This document shows, one piece after another, positions 11,601 through 22,743 of a stretch of DNA of 64,000 bases. Where the stretch lies: assembly GCA_022701365.1 (NCBI GenBank), contig JAKUHH010000072.1, forward strand, positions 248,001-312,000. The letters run 5' to 3'. This stretch comes from Mycocentrospora acerina (taxonomy: Eukaryota; Ascomycota; Dothideomycetes; Pleosporales). Position 1 is the stretch's first letter, and each line of letters begins with the position of its first letter. The position numbers were made by a program, and so were the translations under genes. The notes beneath the pieces are model-generated. The model was not told the origin of the DNA. It did not search any database and saw only the letters and a program-made list of their open reading frames with translations.

Positions 11601-13300
11601 GGTCAGCAGCTACGGTTGAGATCGTGACTCGTCATGGGAGAGGTGCGTTGCGACTTTGATGTGTCGTTCTTGGTCATGCGTACGGAACTTTCATGGATAT
11701 AACCCTGTGGTAAAATCAGAAGATTCGTAGGACCGATTGAAGCATGTATGCAAAGGAGCCATAAAGGCAGGCTGTCGCTGCAGCTAACGCAAGGCTTAAC
11801 GACATTTGAGTCATGTGACTTGATCAAGTTGTGATTGCGAATGCTGCGGGTCCTCCCGGTCTATTTTAGTGTTATTGAGATAAGACTCTATAGCATTGGT
11901 GGTCTGTCACGTATAGCATAAGGCAGGGCAGTACCCATAGGAATGAAGGAACTTCCTGAGTCTACACATGCGCAAACGTGTGTCTGTTATGTCCCACATC
12001 GCCGAAATACAGAAATTCAGAGGAATCAAATAACGAGACCATTATGGTGGCGCGTCATGAGGAGCAAATTCGGTCGACGTAATGGAGGGCTTTCATCTTT
12101 CTCTGATAAATGCCAAGTGGAGCGGCTGATGCGTATGTCACACAGCCACGGACGATGACATGGGCTTGCCCATTGAGCAAGAGTACTGGATTTACAGCCC
12201 CATAGCATAAGCCTGCTAATAATAATACCATCAGCCACGCCGACGACTAATGCTAAGACGGCTTTACTTGGAAGCGCTATCAGAACAGACTGATAATACG
12301 AGTGCTTTACGCCCTGTTCAAGGAGGATACCTGTATGCTTTCCTGATAGTAAGCACCCTTCTGCACAGACCTCTGTAGAATGCGCGCTCAGATTTCTGCT
12401 GTTGAGAGGATTTAAACCTTCGCAACGTTGGCCTAATTAACTATTGGGAGGTTCAGTAGCTGATCTCATCTCGCTCTCGCTCCATGTAGGCGATATGGCG
12501 ACTGATTGTTGTTATTTCTTCCCGACTTGATTGCCGCGCAGTCTGTATTACAAACAGAGCATGCGAACTAGTTGCGAGTTGAGTGGGGAAATCTACTGTG
12601 GATGATGGATAGGGACAGAAATTACGGCTGATAGGTAACATTGTGGCGCTAATGCCGTCAAAGATGTAGGGCAACGCCAAGGTGAAACAAACGGCATCTT
12701 CATCGCTGGCACGCTATGGTCATCCATGAAACAGCTATAGCGAGAGGCCTGAGCAGCGTTACTGTATTGAACAACGTTGTTGTCGTTGTTGTCAGGTAGT
12801 GGGGTTTCCACGGTATACAGAGACAACAAGGATGCTGTTCGAAGATGGGCTGCAAGCCACACCAGAAATAGCTGATGCCAAGGATCATTGCTCACCACCC
12901 CCCTCCAGTAGCCTCTCTCGATGCGACCTCACCGTCACCACACCGCTGGAATTGGGGCGATGGCTAGCGTTGCGTGTGGGCATACTGCTCTGACAGTCAT
13001 CGATCATCATTCGGCCAGTCATGGTCAGCTAGGCCCTGGAAGAGCATTCTCCAGTGCCTTGAGCCTGTGCCCTGCCCTGACAGATGTCTTGCATAACCCG
13101 TCTTCGGGACACTGGATTCTTTGGTTACGGCAGGCCACGTTTGTTCCCTCTTCTATGGTTTCCCTGTACTCGGTGATTGCCGATCTCCTTCATCAGACTC
13201 TTTTGTACACATCTCCACACGATCGGAGTTGGGAGATCAGGCAACTGTCACCCGCAATCAATATCTAGCTCCAGTAATATAGGATTTCGTTTACATCCCG
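8634..13300. other. Long gene-free region between coiled-coil gene and medA leader
   Basis: The first 1.2 kb is T-rich and probably the 3' end of the coiled-coil transcript. Beyond that, all open frames are short, overlap on both strands and lack domain-like sequence or supporting splice sites. I see no transposon ends, tRNA or rRNA. Small repeats include AGT triplets at 9899-9925. The right part may be regulatory DNA for medA. Confidence 0.55.
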
Positions 13301-14893
13301 TATTTCAGTGTCAAATTCTCTCCAGGGCCTCACGGGTAGTGTTTTAAAGCTTTAGCCTTAGCCGTGTGCGTCCGCGCTTCTGAAGATTGCAGAAGTTTCC
13401 CAGCCACCCGTACCTCTCAGGTAAGAGCATCGTTTGTCCATAACATAGAACTGTAGATCCTTTGTTCTCTAGAAAAATTACAGTCATTCCGTGCGGTTTA
13501 CTGCTCTCAATTTCAGCTATCCGGCGGCGTCTACTATCCAGGCAGCCGCACAGTTCAGCTTACTACCAGGCTAGATCACTGCGCCATAATTGTCCGCCAA
13601 ACAGAGCCTCTTTTGGCCTCCAGCCGCTTGACTCTTTTAGTCATCTAAATCTTATTTTATCTTCTTGTTGCTGACAGAATTCGCGCAACACAGCACTTGA
13701 CGGCGAGAAAGCTAGCCGTCAAAGAGCGTACGTGCCCTGGCTTCCACCAACCCAACAATTTACCCGCTCGAAAGGAACAGTGACCACCAAGAATTATTCA
13801 AGCCCTAAATGCTATCGAAGTGGCCCTCCCTTGCCTACCCACATACCCCTCACCGTCTACGTGGACCAATCCTTCCATATTTCCACCACTCTGGGTTGTT
13901 TCAGTGCCTTTGACGCCTCCCAGCCGTGCTCGGTACCAACCATCGCCCACTTTCCAAGTCATAATCGCATAAAGTCACTACTACTTCCTTCCATCCCGCA
14001 CGGCAAGGCTGCCAACCCTATCGACATTGGCTAGTTAGAATTTATGTCTTTGCTTCTTTGTTTACTATGTAAGTCAACTAACCCACCTTGTTCCAACGCG
14101 AGTCGTGATGTGCGACATCTCACACCAAGACACTCACCATGATTTCCAGGTCCTGATATATGGTCTGAGCTAGTATTGTTTGTACCCAGAGCGAAACTGT
14201 ACATCCCCTACTTCGCCACCGCGTAGCTTCTTCAATCTGAACGCACATCAAATGAAAAGTGAGACTCACTGATTCTGATTTTGAACACTCAAACTCTTTC
14301 TAATACTTGGCCAGTTCAAAATTTCACATACATCCTGATTGTCTGTTTCTCAAAGTACTTTCCTCAAATTTTGTGGTGGTATGACCACTACAGTTTGGCT
14401 TTCACCCTCAATTCTATCACACTCAGCCTGGCAAGGAAATTTCCTAAAACACCTGCGTGCAAGATTAATACCGCATTTCCTGGGCTCCAGGAGAAGCTTT
14501 CTCTGGTCTTTGAAAAGAACCAAACGAATACAATCTTTTAACGGCTAGACACGACTACAAGTGTCTTCTCCATATAGATTCCACTGCGATTACAGCCAAA
14601 CTGATTTGCATCGTACAGCTCAATCATCAGGTGAGTCTCTCTCCGCATGTCAAGAACCTTTCAAGGCATCATGAGGCACTCAGCCTGATGTGCGTTTGTT
14701 GTTGGCTGCCTAAAGTCTCATTTCCATACGAATTTGCCTGCTCCAAAAAGCTTCTACCTAGTTTGATGTGTACAGAGTCCTGCTAACCATGGATTTCAGC
14801 CCTCAGAGCAGCCTCCTGCACAGTGCATTTGAGTTTTTTTGAAGTGAGCCTTCAGCCTTTTACGCCACAGCAGCAGAAACCAGACCGCCATCC
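13300..14893 (+). promoter_or_regulatory. Putative spliced 5' leader and promoter of medA
   Basis: The stretch is pyrimidine-rich and contains three good intron candidates on the medA strand without coding frame: 13421-13472 (CAG/GTAAGA to a TTCTCTAG acceptor), 14069-14149 (GTAAGT to TTTCCAG) and 14631-14799 (CAG/GTGAGT, branch TGCTAACC, TTTCAG). Many upstream ATGs are present. Intron-like signals ending 94 bases before the medA ATG suggest a long spliced untranslated leader. This is inferred from sequence signals only. Confidence 0.45.
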
Positions 14894-17159
14894 ATGTCCG
14901 TGTACGAGCGAAACCAACACTACATTTATGGTAAGAAGTCTTCAGCTCATCTGATAAAGTTGTAAATGGCAGCTGGTATGGCTCCGTTGGGTGTGCCTGA
15001 TGTTAGCCACGTGAGAACGACTAGCAGGTTTAGCTGACCACCCACCCTACAGACGCCGGAGCCACAAGACCGAATCAGGCTCCGACCTACCCAGGTATCG
15101 CACAGCCTTCAACTGCCCCACAGTACGCGGATGCGCCCGCGCGTTTAACCCATGAGCCCTTGAGTGCAGAAACGACCCACATCCCTAGCCTGAAGCACGA
15201 ATCACGCGGTGCAGAAGACCTCCAGCCTGATCCTTCATTTATTGATGCAAGATCTCGTCATCCCGCTGTTCATGCATCTACTGAAACGGAGACAACCGGC
15301 TGCATTACGCCTAAGCAAGGTGTCGCTGGATCTACGATCTCCCTTCAACTTCGGACGAATTACGATCTCGCAACAGACCAAAACACGTTTATCCTCATGT
15401 TCGGCTCCAAGAAGCGCGTTGCAGCGCTGCAAAAAGTTGACTACGACGACGAGTGGTATAACTACGTCCTTAACGTAGAAGTTCCTCCGTTTCCCTTGAC
15501 GAATTCATGGGATCCAACCATGATGCTGAAGCTACAAGTGCAAGATAGAAACGGCAACGTACGATCACAGTCAGACGCTGGCAATTTCACCTTCACCGAT
15601 ATGTCTCCAAACCTTACCTACCAATCTTCTCCTGAGTTTGCTCGGAAGCGAAAGTATCCAACCGAATATTCCGATCCCCAAGACTACTCAGAGAGCACAA
15701 ACGCAAAGCGAGTCAACTCACATCACCTTCAAGCCAAGCGGCGTTCGATGTCTACGGCGTACTCATCAGCACAGTCACCGGTACTGTCAGCTCAGTACCC
15801 ATCTACCAGAAGATATGGACCTACAGATGAGTACGGTCTGACCAAGCAGGCAAACTATGCTTCTCAGTTGTTGCAGAGGAGTTTGTATGCAATCCCCTCC
15901 GAACCTGTTATGACTCGAGGCGAGTTTAAGACCGAGCAAATTTCGCCCGGCCTCCAACCCTACAATCAATACGTTCCTCTCACGAACGCCGGTCGTAGCC
16001 CAGCTCCTATTGCTGCTATGCCATCAGTTTTGCCCTCACCATCCATACTACAAGCACCAGTTCTGGTACGAGCTACTACAATTCCGCAAGTCGGCAACGC
16101 TTCGTTGAACCAGTCATTCAACCCATACTCTTTGTATCAAACCAAAGCTGTGCTGAGAATTCAGGGCGACCTGGATAAGATGAGCGAGGATTGGACTCCA
16201 GAAGAAGTCGATGCAAAGCGGCGGCTTGTTCGTTTCGAAAGATCGCAGAATGGCAGTACCATCATGGCTTCATTCGCACCTATTGATCAGGAGGCCCGTC
16301 TTACAGGGAGCATCTGTGTAAGCTGTATCTGGTGGGAAGAAAAGAACGAGTGCTTCATTACGAGCGTAGATGCAATTTTTCTTTTGGAAAAGTTGGTCAA
16401 TGTTCGCTTCACTGTCGAGGAGAAAAACCGAATCCGACGCAACCTGGAAGGATTCCGTCCCCTTACTGTGTCAAAGGCTAAGCCTGACAGCGAGGCCTTC
16501 TTCAAGACCATCATGGGCTTTCCAAAACCAAAACCGCGCAACATCGAGAAAGATGTGAAAGTGTTTCCTTGGAAGATACTTGCACATGCGCTTAAGAAAA
16601 TCATTGGAAAATATGTACGTTTATGGTCCACAAGTTACAATGCAACGCTAATACTGCACAGTCTGCAAGCTACTCTTCGACTGCTGGTATTGGATCTCTT
16701 CCCATCGCATCGACGTCTGGCTACGTCTCCAGCATTGTTTCACAGAGTGCAGGAGATGCCCATCGAAGTTCCTCGCCACAATCAGGCTCTGCTTCTATCT
16801 CGTCGGCGTCATACACACCAAACATGACCTCAACAAATGCGTCTCCTCATCTGAAGGGATCAGCTGCTCTTGAGGGATCAGCAGATCATGGTATGGCTGT
16901 CCCACCCAGGACACCCACAGGACAGACCATGACTCACTGGGAGAGTGCTCCTCACCAAATGTCACAATACCCAACAGCCCTTTCTCACGGAGGACGTGGG
17001 TCCTGGGACTACGGGTACCTCAATGGCCCTACGACTACAAGCGTCTCGACCATCGCTCAGTCGCTGCACATGCAACAACCAGACGTTAGGCCCAATATGC
17101 GAAGAATATCGGTCAATAGTTCCTACCAACAATACGGACAGCTTTCGACGAGGGTGTGA
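14894..17159 (+). CDS. medA: Medusa (MedA/ACR1/REN1-type) developmental regulator
   Basis: Exons are 14894-14930, 15053-16614 and 16662-17159. Joins are phase 1 (MSVYERNQHYIY-D-AGATRPNQ) and phase 0 (KKIIGKY-SASYSST), giving 698 residues. The N-terminal third contains an Ig-like beta-rich segment (GSTISLQLRTNYD, FILMFGSKKR). The hallmark conserved block lies at about residues 375-535, with WTPEEVDAKRRLVRF, CIWWEEKNECFITSVDAI, FTVEEKNRIRRNLEGFRPL and PKPRNIEKDVKVFPWKIL. This block defines the Medusa family (DUF7082). The C-terminus is Ser/Thr/Pro-rich. MedA proteins are nuclear regulators of conidiophore or conidium development, adhesion and virulence in Aspergillus, Magnaporthe and Fusarium. 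The assignment rests on the near-invariant block and is very secure; target genes cannot be read from this sequence. Confidence 0.93.
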
Positions 17160-18784
17160 GAAGAGGATGGAAAGAATATGGTACACTAGAGGTCACCCTC
17201 ACTATAGTGTGGCGGTGAGGATCTGCATCGGGTGATCCACTTAACGTCCGCATGATCTCTCGGGCTCTAACCTCCATGGGAATAGTTACCATTTCTCCAC
17301 ACCATCTCAGCACCGATTTGCCTCGCGCGACGCGCACACAATTCTTGGCCTGTACTCACCATTTCAATGTAAACGGATCATCTTCCTCTCTACGGCCCCC
17401 AGTTTTGCATTTTCTTTGGCGTTGAATTTGGGTATTTCTTCAAGTCATTTACACTACGGTACTGGACAGCATTATACACGATACCCCGGAACTGGCGGCG
17501 TTCACAGGCTCACATCATTCCCCGTTGACACCCTTATCTCATATCAGGAGTTTATACGGTCACGGCGTACTACCTAGCAATCAGGCGATGCAAGCATGCA
17601 TCCACTCGATTACGACTGCATATCAACTCCCGGGATGACTTAACATCACACTGGCGTTTGACTTCTATTTTTGGATCCCTAATACTCCCTTCCTTTTCCG
17701 AATATCCTTCTACGCGCGGGGTCAACCTCTTCAGCTGCACTCTTAAAAGTGTTGCCCTTCCATGTATCGCCTCCAGGCGTGGCACTCGGTGTATTGTTAC
17801 GCACTATTTCACCGAATCTTGCAAAGCAGAGAAATCTTGCTCAGCTGTGTTGCTCTTCCATGCTGGCTGGTTGGATCGGCATTTTCGAGGCGCATACCCA
17901 TACCCGTGTTGTTTTTATTCCCCCCCGTCATATCACCTTCCATTTCCTTACGTTTGCTATGAGTGTTATTTTCACCTTCTTACATAGCTAATATACCCTA
18001 CTTGGAATTATTACTCAATATAGATCCTTTCGCAATAATCGACAATTCAAGTTTCCCATGTGCTGATATCTTGCTTTCCGGATCATCCTTCTAGCCTAAG
18101 CCACCGTGGAGGCGCAGCTCCACGGCATTTATGTTACCCCGATCTTCTGAACACAGCACGCCGGTTTGTATCCTTGTCTAGCTTACACCGATGGGGGGTT
18201 GGAAATCCGGCTAGCCCAGGCTGTTAACCTGTTGCATGCAAATCGGAGATGCGAACCGATATGCTGACCCTCCTTGCACTACCACATGAGTCCGCCATGC
18301 TTCGATCTGGCACCAGCGAGCCGGTGATTTATCATCGGACCCTCTCGTACTCGTGTGTACACTACGGTGCTTGGCTTCCACGGACCTTGTCCGAGATCTG
18401 GTTACGCTAGCGGTCAGGCGGCGGAATACTAATTAGGGGGCGGTTTGCAATGAATCGGGGACAGCCTCGGCGCGGAAACTAAACATCACATACTGACGAA
18501 ATAGGCTTCTTTTGCGTTCTCGCTATTGACCGCTAGGTTTAATGTATTTGCAATACACGATGCCAGGATCTTTCTTGCCATCGTTCGCTTTTCGAACTAG
18601 ATTCTCGCACAGATTAGAACGAGCTAGCAAGGTCACTTCCAGGCGCATCATTCTCCACTCAACGCGTATGGGGAGCAAGTTTGACCACGAGGGCTTGCGC
18701 CCAATTATCATTAAAAACTCATGACTATGTGATTTAACATGTCGCAACTAACTCTAAATCATGATCTCATTAAATGACCATCCA
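17160..18784. other. Intergenic, no gene found
   Basis: Convergent spacer between medA and the carboxylesterase gene. The left part is T/C-rich and probably holds the medA 3' UTR. An 8-bp perfect inverted repeat (CCGTGGAG / CTCCACGG, loop of 6) lies at 18104-18125; it could be a transcript hairpin but nothing else supports a function. No tRNA, coding exon or transposon is seen. Confidence 0.55.
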
Positions 18785-20365
18785 TCACTTCGTAGGTGGC
18801 GGCGGCAGACCGTTTGGCGTCAAACCATTGCATGGCTTCTCCAAATCCGCCTCCTTGATCTTACTGACAACAGTGTTCTCGTAGCCGATGAGCACACCCT
18901 CGCCCTGCGGCTGGTAAGCTTGCCAGTTTTGCTTGGGCAGTCCCTTGACAGGGTCCTCCGCAAAAGCAACCCAGTAGTCCTGCATCCTCTCACTGACTGC
19001 AACCTCGAAAGGTGGAGATGCGCCGCGGGCAATACCGTGTGTACCGAAGATCAGGGGCAGGTCCGATTGGTGGTATGCGCCTTCCCAGAACTGCGGGGCA
19101 ATGTTGCTGAAATTTCCACCATACAGGTAGCGGAATGTCGTTGAGTTGGAGGCGTAGCGGTCGGTGGTTGTCTTGACGGCAGGGCAGAGGAAGTAGGCGA
19201 GGGTGGCTCCATCAGCGAGGGCTTGGCTACCACCGTATGTTTGATTGTATGGTATGAAAGCAGAGCCTTCGTTTGTGGTGGTGCCGATGATGGCGGGTTT
19301 GCGAGAATACTTTCCTGCAAGGGCGCGCGCTGTGACATCTGCAAACTTGGTACGCTCGTCGAAGACGGGGATGAAGGCCACAGCAGGAGTAGATCCGTTG
19401 TCGACACGCTGCTTGAGGAAAGACATGATATCTGTAGACTTGACGCCTCGGAGACAGTCGACCTGTGCGGCCCCGTTGTACTTTCCGCATCCGAATTGGT
19501 TGGCGACGAAAGTGAAGTTGGTCTGTTCGACATCGGTGGAGGAGAGAGGCAAGAATGCAACTCCAGAGTTCATGATCAGGCCAGAGACAATGGGATCTTC
19601 TGGGTAGGCAAAGTTGTAGTTGTCTACTGATGCTGCTCCGGCAGATTGGCCCCACAGTGTGATGCGTTTTGGGTCACCACCGAATTTGGCAATGTTGTCG
19701 CGAATCCACTCGACAGCCAAACGCTGGTCCAAAAAGCCAAGATTTTGCTCGCTGCTTTTAAGACCAGCAGCATTTGGGAAGCCGAAGATATTCAGACGGT
19801 AGCTATATTGTCATTAATTTTAGGCACCTTGTTGATTATGGAGATAGCCTTACTTGATGCCAACAACGATGTGCTTTCCGCTCCTCTGGATCCACGCGCT
19901 CGGATCTTGATAGGGCACAGAGACACCAGCGGTCTGGAAACTTCCACCGTGAATCCACGCAATTACAGGAAGGCTTTCCTTGCCATTCTTCTTGTCCTGG
20001 TACGGTGACCATACATTCACCGACAAGCAGTCCTCGCCGGTGAAGTTCGCAGGCCTGATGACGAACTCGGGCGCATCTGTATTCCAGACATTTGGTGCAG
20101 CACCCTCGTACTGCGCACATGCAGGACCGAACTTTGACGCATCAATTGTTCCCTTCTGCTTGGACTTTCGCGAGGGTGGCAACCATCGTCTCTTTCCAAG
20201 TGGTGGCTCGGCATATGGAATGTTAAGAAATTGAGCGACATTCGGGTACACGGAGCCTACGGCGCCTCGCACTGTTCCAGAAGTAGTGTCAATCTGAAGA
20301 GTATTGACGGCTTGTGCGACGGGTAGGTTGAGAAGACCCAGCAACGATATCAAGGCGAGAGCCAT
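18785..20365 (-). CDS. Secreted type-B carboxylesterase/lipase
   Basis: Exons (minus) are 20365-19854 and 19802-18785; the 51-base intron (GTAAGG..ATATAG) joins as VVGI-N-YRLNIFGFPN, a canonical carboxylesterase segment. The protein has 509 residues. MALALISLLGLLNLPVAQA is a signal peptide. Alpha/beta-hydrolase landmarks are LNIPYAEPPLGKRR, EDCLSVNVWSP, the oxyanion loop WIHGGSF and the nucleophile elbow WGQSAGA (Ser224). Glu349 (TTTNEGS) and His415 (AYHQSDLPLIFGT) complete the triad. The elbow has Gln where cholinesterase-type enzymes have Glu. The family hydrolyses carboxylic esters; the substrate is unknown, and extracellular action is likely from the signal and several N-x-S/T sites. It is divergent from the SDR gene. 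Confidence 0.9.
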
Positions 20366-21262
20366 GGTTTAATACAGCAACGATTCAGAAACGCTGTTAG
20401 GAATCAGAAGCCCTTTGAAGAGATGCCGGCTGAGGAATTGGAAGAAGCAGGTATCTGAGGGAGACAGTCGCAGGATGCATGGAGTGTATTAAATATCTAT
20501 GCTTTTTCACCGCTTCGCTCTTTGCGGACATCGAGCATGCATCGTGGCCATGATTCAGGATCGACGCGAGGACTTTGCCGTGGCAGGGCCAATAGTTCAT
20601 CGCAGCCATTTGCTGTACCTAACAACTCATGTCGCGCAACCTCGGCGAATCGAGTACATGGCATTTGCTCCGTACAGAACGTGGAGAGTTGAAATCCGGG
20701 GTTGAGAGGAGGGATACAAAGACATAATTCTTCCTTGTTACCACTCTTCGTTACTTCCTGAATTCTTGCAGCATCTAGTAACAGTTCTTTGTCGTTTCCA
20801 GAGCCTCGGTCAACATTCTGCTGAGGCGCCGTTCAATCTGCCGTGCCGGAGCGCGAGTTTTGACAGCGGGACTGCCACCTAGTTAAGGAAGGTCGCGTTA
20901 TGTAAGGCGGCTCGTTCGGGCCGACAGGGGTCATAGGCTGGTAATTGTACATGGTCTGGACGCCACGGGGGCGAAGGGTCAATAGGAGAGGTGAGAATCA
21001 ACGGGTGGAAGATGGAAAGCATCTCGAAACGGAAAAATGATGTTGTGGAATTTGCATGTCCCGAAATGAGACCCAAGCACCGAGACAGCTCGGCGCACGG
21101 TCCGTCTCCACACTTTCCCCCACCTTACGGTCGGTTCTTCGCCGATACCTAAATCGCTTAAGTGCGGTTCCTGAGGCGAACGAGCAAGTTGAACAAGTCC
21201 AGGTCGAATACCGAAAGAATCATTTTCTTCGAAGAAAAGACGTCTTTCCATACGCAGTCACA
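20366..21262. promoter_or_regulatory. Divergent promoter region, carboxylesterase / SDR
   Basis: An 897-base spacer separates two genes transcribed away from each other, so both promoters must lie here. No clear TATA box or known operator stands out. The frame of the SDR is open upstream to 21056, but its ATG at 21263 sits directly before the Rossmann motif. Confidence 0.5.
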
Positions 21263-22213
21263 ATGAAAATCATCATCACGGGAGCCGGCGGCTTTGTCGG
21301 CCAGATCCTTGCAAAGAAGCTCATCGAAAGCAATCCCTCCCATTCCCTGATCCTCGCCGATGTCAAGGAACCTCCGAATCCCACAACGTCCTCAAATGTG
21401 CAATGCGTAGCAGCCGACCTCACAGACGTTTCAGCATGCGAAGCACTCATCTCCCACTCTCCAGATGCTGTTTACATTCTGCATGGCATCATGTCGAGTG
21501 GAGCGGAAGCAAACCTGGAATTCGGATTTAAAGTGAATTTTGAAAGTGTCCGGCAACTTCTCGACACTATTCGAGTGAAACGTCCTGGGATTAAGGTCGT
21601 GTTCACCAGCTCCTGCGCAGTGTTTGGGCGAAAAGCGGTTCATGACGTGGCCACGGAAACGGATGTGGTACCTATGCCGGAGAGCAGCTATGGAACACAA
21701 AAACTCATGATCGAATTTCTTCTTAATGACTATTCTCGAAGAGGTTTAATCGATGGCCGCGTCGTCCGCCTTCCTACTATTTTTGTCCGCGCTGGAGCAC
21801 CGACTGCTGCGGCGAGTTCATTCGTTTCAGGGATTGTGAGAGAGCCAGTGAATGGCGAAGAGTCCATTCTCCCTGTTGATCCTGAAATTGGAATCTGGCT
21901 TTGTTCACCGCGTACACTGGCCACGAATCTCGTACATGCCATTGAGGTCCCGGCAGAGAAGTTTGGCCACTTCAGGCAGGTCTTGCTACCGGGATACACG
22001 GCAACAAGTGGCGAGATCTTGGATGCATTAGAGAAGGTTGCCGGAAAAGAAGTGAGGGATCGAGTGAAAGTAGAGAAAGATGAAAAAATTCAAAGAATCG
22101 TCCTAAGCTGGCCGGGTAAGTATGACACGAGCAGAGCGAAAGAGCTAGGGTTTGTGGAAGATGTAGGGCTAGAACAAACGATCCAAGACTTTATCGACGG
22201 GACGAAGAAATAG
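21263..22213 (+). CDS. NAD-dependent epimerase/dehydratase-type SDR, D-erythronate dehydrogenase-like
   Basis: An intronless gene of 316 residues. The start MKIIITGAGGFVGQ places the Rossmann glycine motif at residues 7-13; an upstream in-frame extension to 21056 would add 69 residues with no family match. Other landmarks are LILADV (cofactor-binding strand end), FTSSCAVFG and the active-site Y143-x3-K147 (SSYGTQK). The stretch LLNDYSRRGLIDGR-VVRLPTI, followed by REPVNGEES and PVDPEIGIWLCSPR, is characteristic of the DenD (D-erythronate dehydrogenase) branch of extended SDRs. DenD oxidises D-erythronate at C2 in a bacterial tetronate pathway; the fungal substrate is not established. The family call is strong, the exact reaction moderate. 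No kinase or isomerase partner of that pathway lies nearby. Confidence 0.88.
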   Translation: MKIIITGAGGFVGQILAKKLIESNPSHSLILADVKEPPNPTTSSNVQCVAADLTDVSACEALISHSPDAVYILHGIMSSGAEANLEFGFKVNFESVRQLLDTIRVKRPGIKVVFTSSCAVFGRKAVHDVATETDVVPMPESSYGTQKLMIEFLLNDYSRRGLIDGRVVRLPTIFVRAGAPTAAASSFVSGIVREPVNGEESILPVDPEIGIWLCSPRTLATNLVHAIEVPAEKFGHFRQVLLPGYTATSGEILDALEKVAGKEVRDRVKVEKDEKIQRIVLSWPGKYDTSRAKELGFVEDVGLEQTIQDFIDGTKK

Positions 22214-22743
22214 ACATAGTTGAAGCTCATGCGCTGTTGCATATTACCAAATTAGCCAATCACAGTTCGAATAATTTCAACTCTTTGCGACTGAAAATTA
22301 AAAAGTGAAAGCATGTCCTGGCAATACTAACTCCTTTCATCTCACCTATCGTGCAGGGATCCAGCATCATCTGCTCCATTTCGTCCGGTTCTTCTAGGGT
22401 CATCGTTGTCTGTCGTCAGCCTGACATGGCGCAATGTCCGCGCGTGCAAAGCCACGCTCTATCTGTAAAGATATTTTCCGCATAGGAGGTGGCTACAGAA
22501 GATGTCGCGAAAAGGGGCGGCGCAACGCGACGTGACGTGGTCCTACGCTACTAACACGGTCATTCGTATGAGATGTCTTTCGTTTGTGCACGATCTTTTT
22601 CGCGCGAATGCTCGAGTTTAAAACATGAAAAAGGTTGACAAAGTTTCTGGTCATGTGAAATGCAACAAATGTATAATTCAAAATTGCTTGCGACACAAAC
22701 GCGCTCTTCGGCACCTCCAACTCTCTCGAATAGTGTACCAAAT
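22214..22743. other. Convergent 3' spacer
   Basis: AT-rich 3' flanks of the SDR and of the SNF2 gene, which end facing each other. Nothing else is seen. Confidence 0.5.

Noticed and set aside
12593..13268. About 100-codon frames on both strands in the gene desert
   Set aside because: Overlapping, low-quality translations with no domain; judged non-coding.
18104..18125. 8-bp perfect hairpin CCGTGGAG/CTCCACGG
   Set aside because: Too short and isolated to call an RNA or binding site; expected by chance at this scale.
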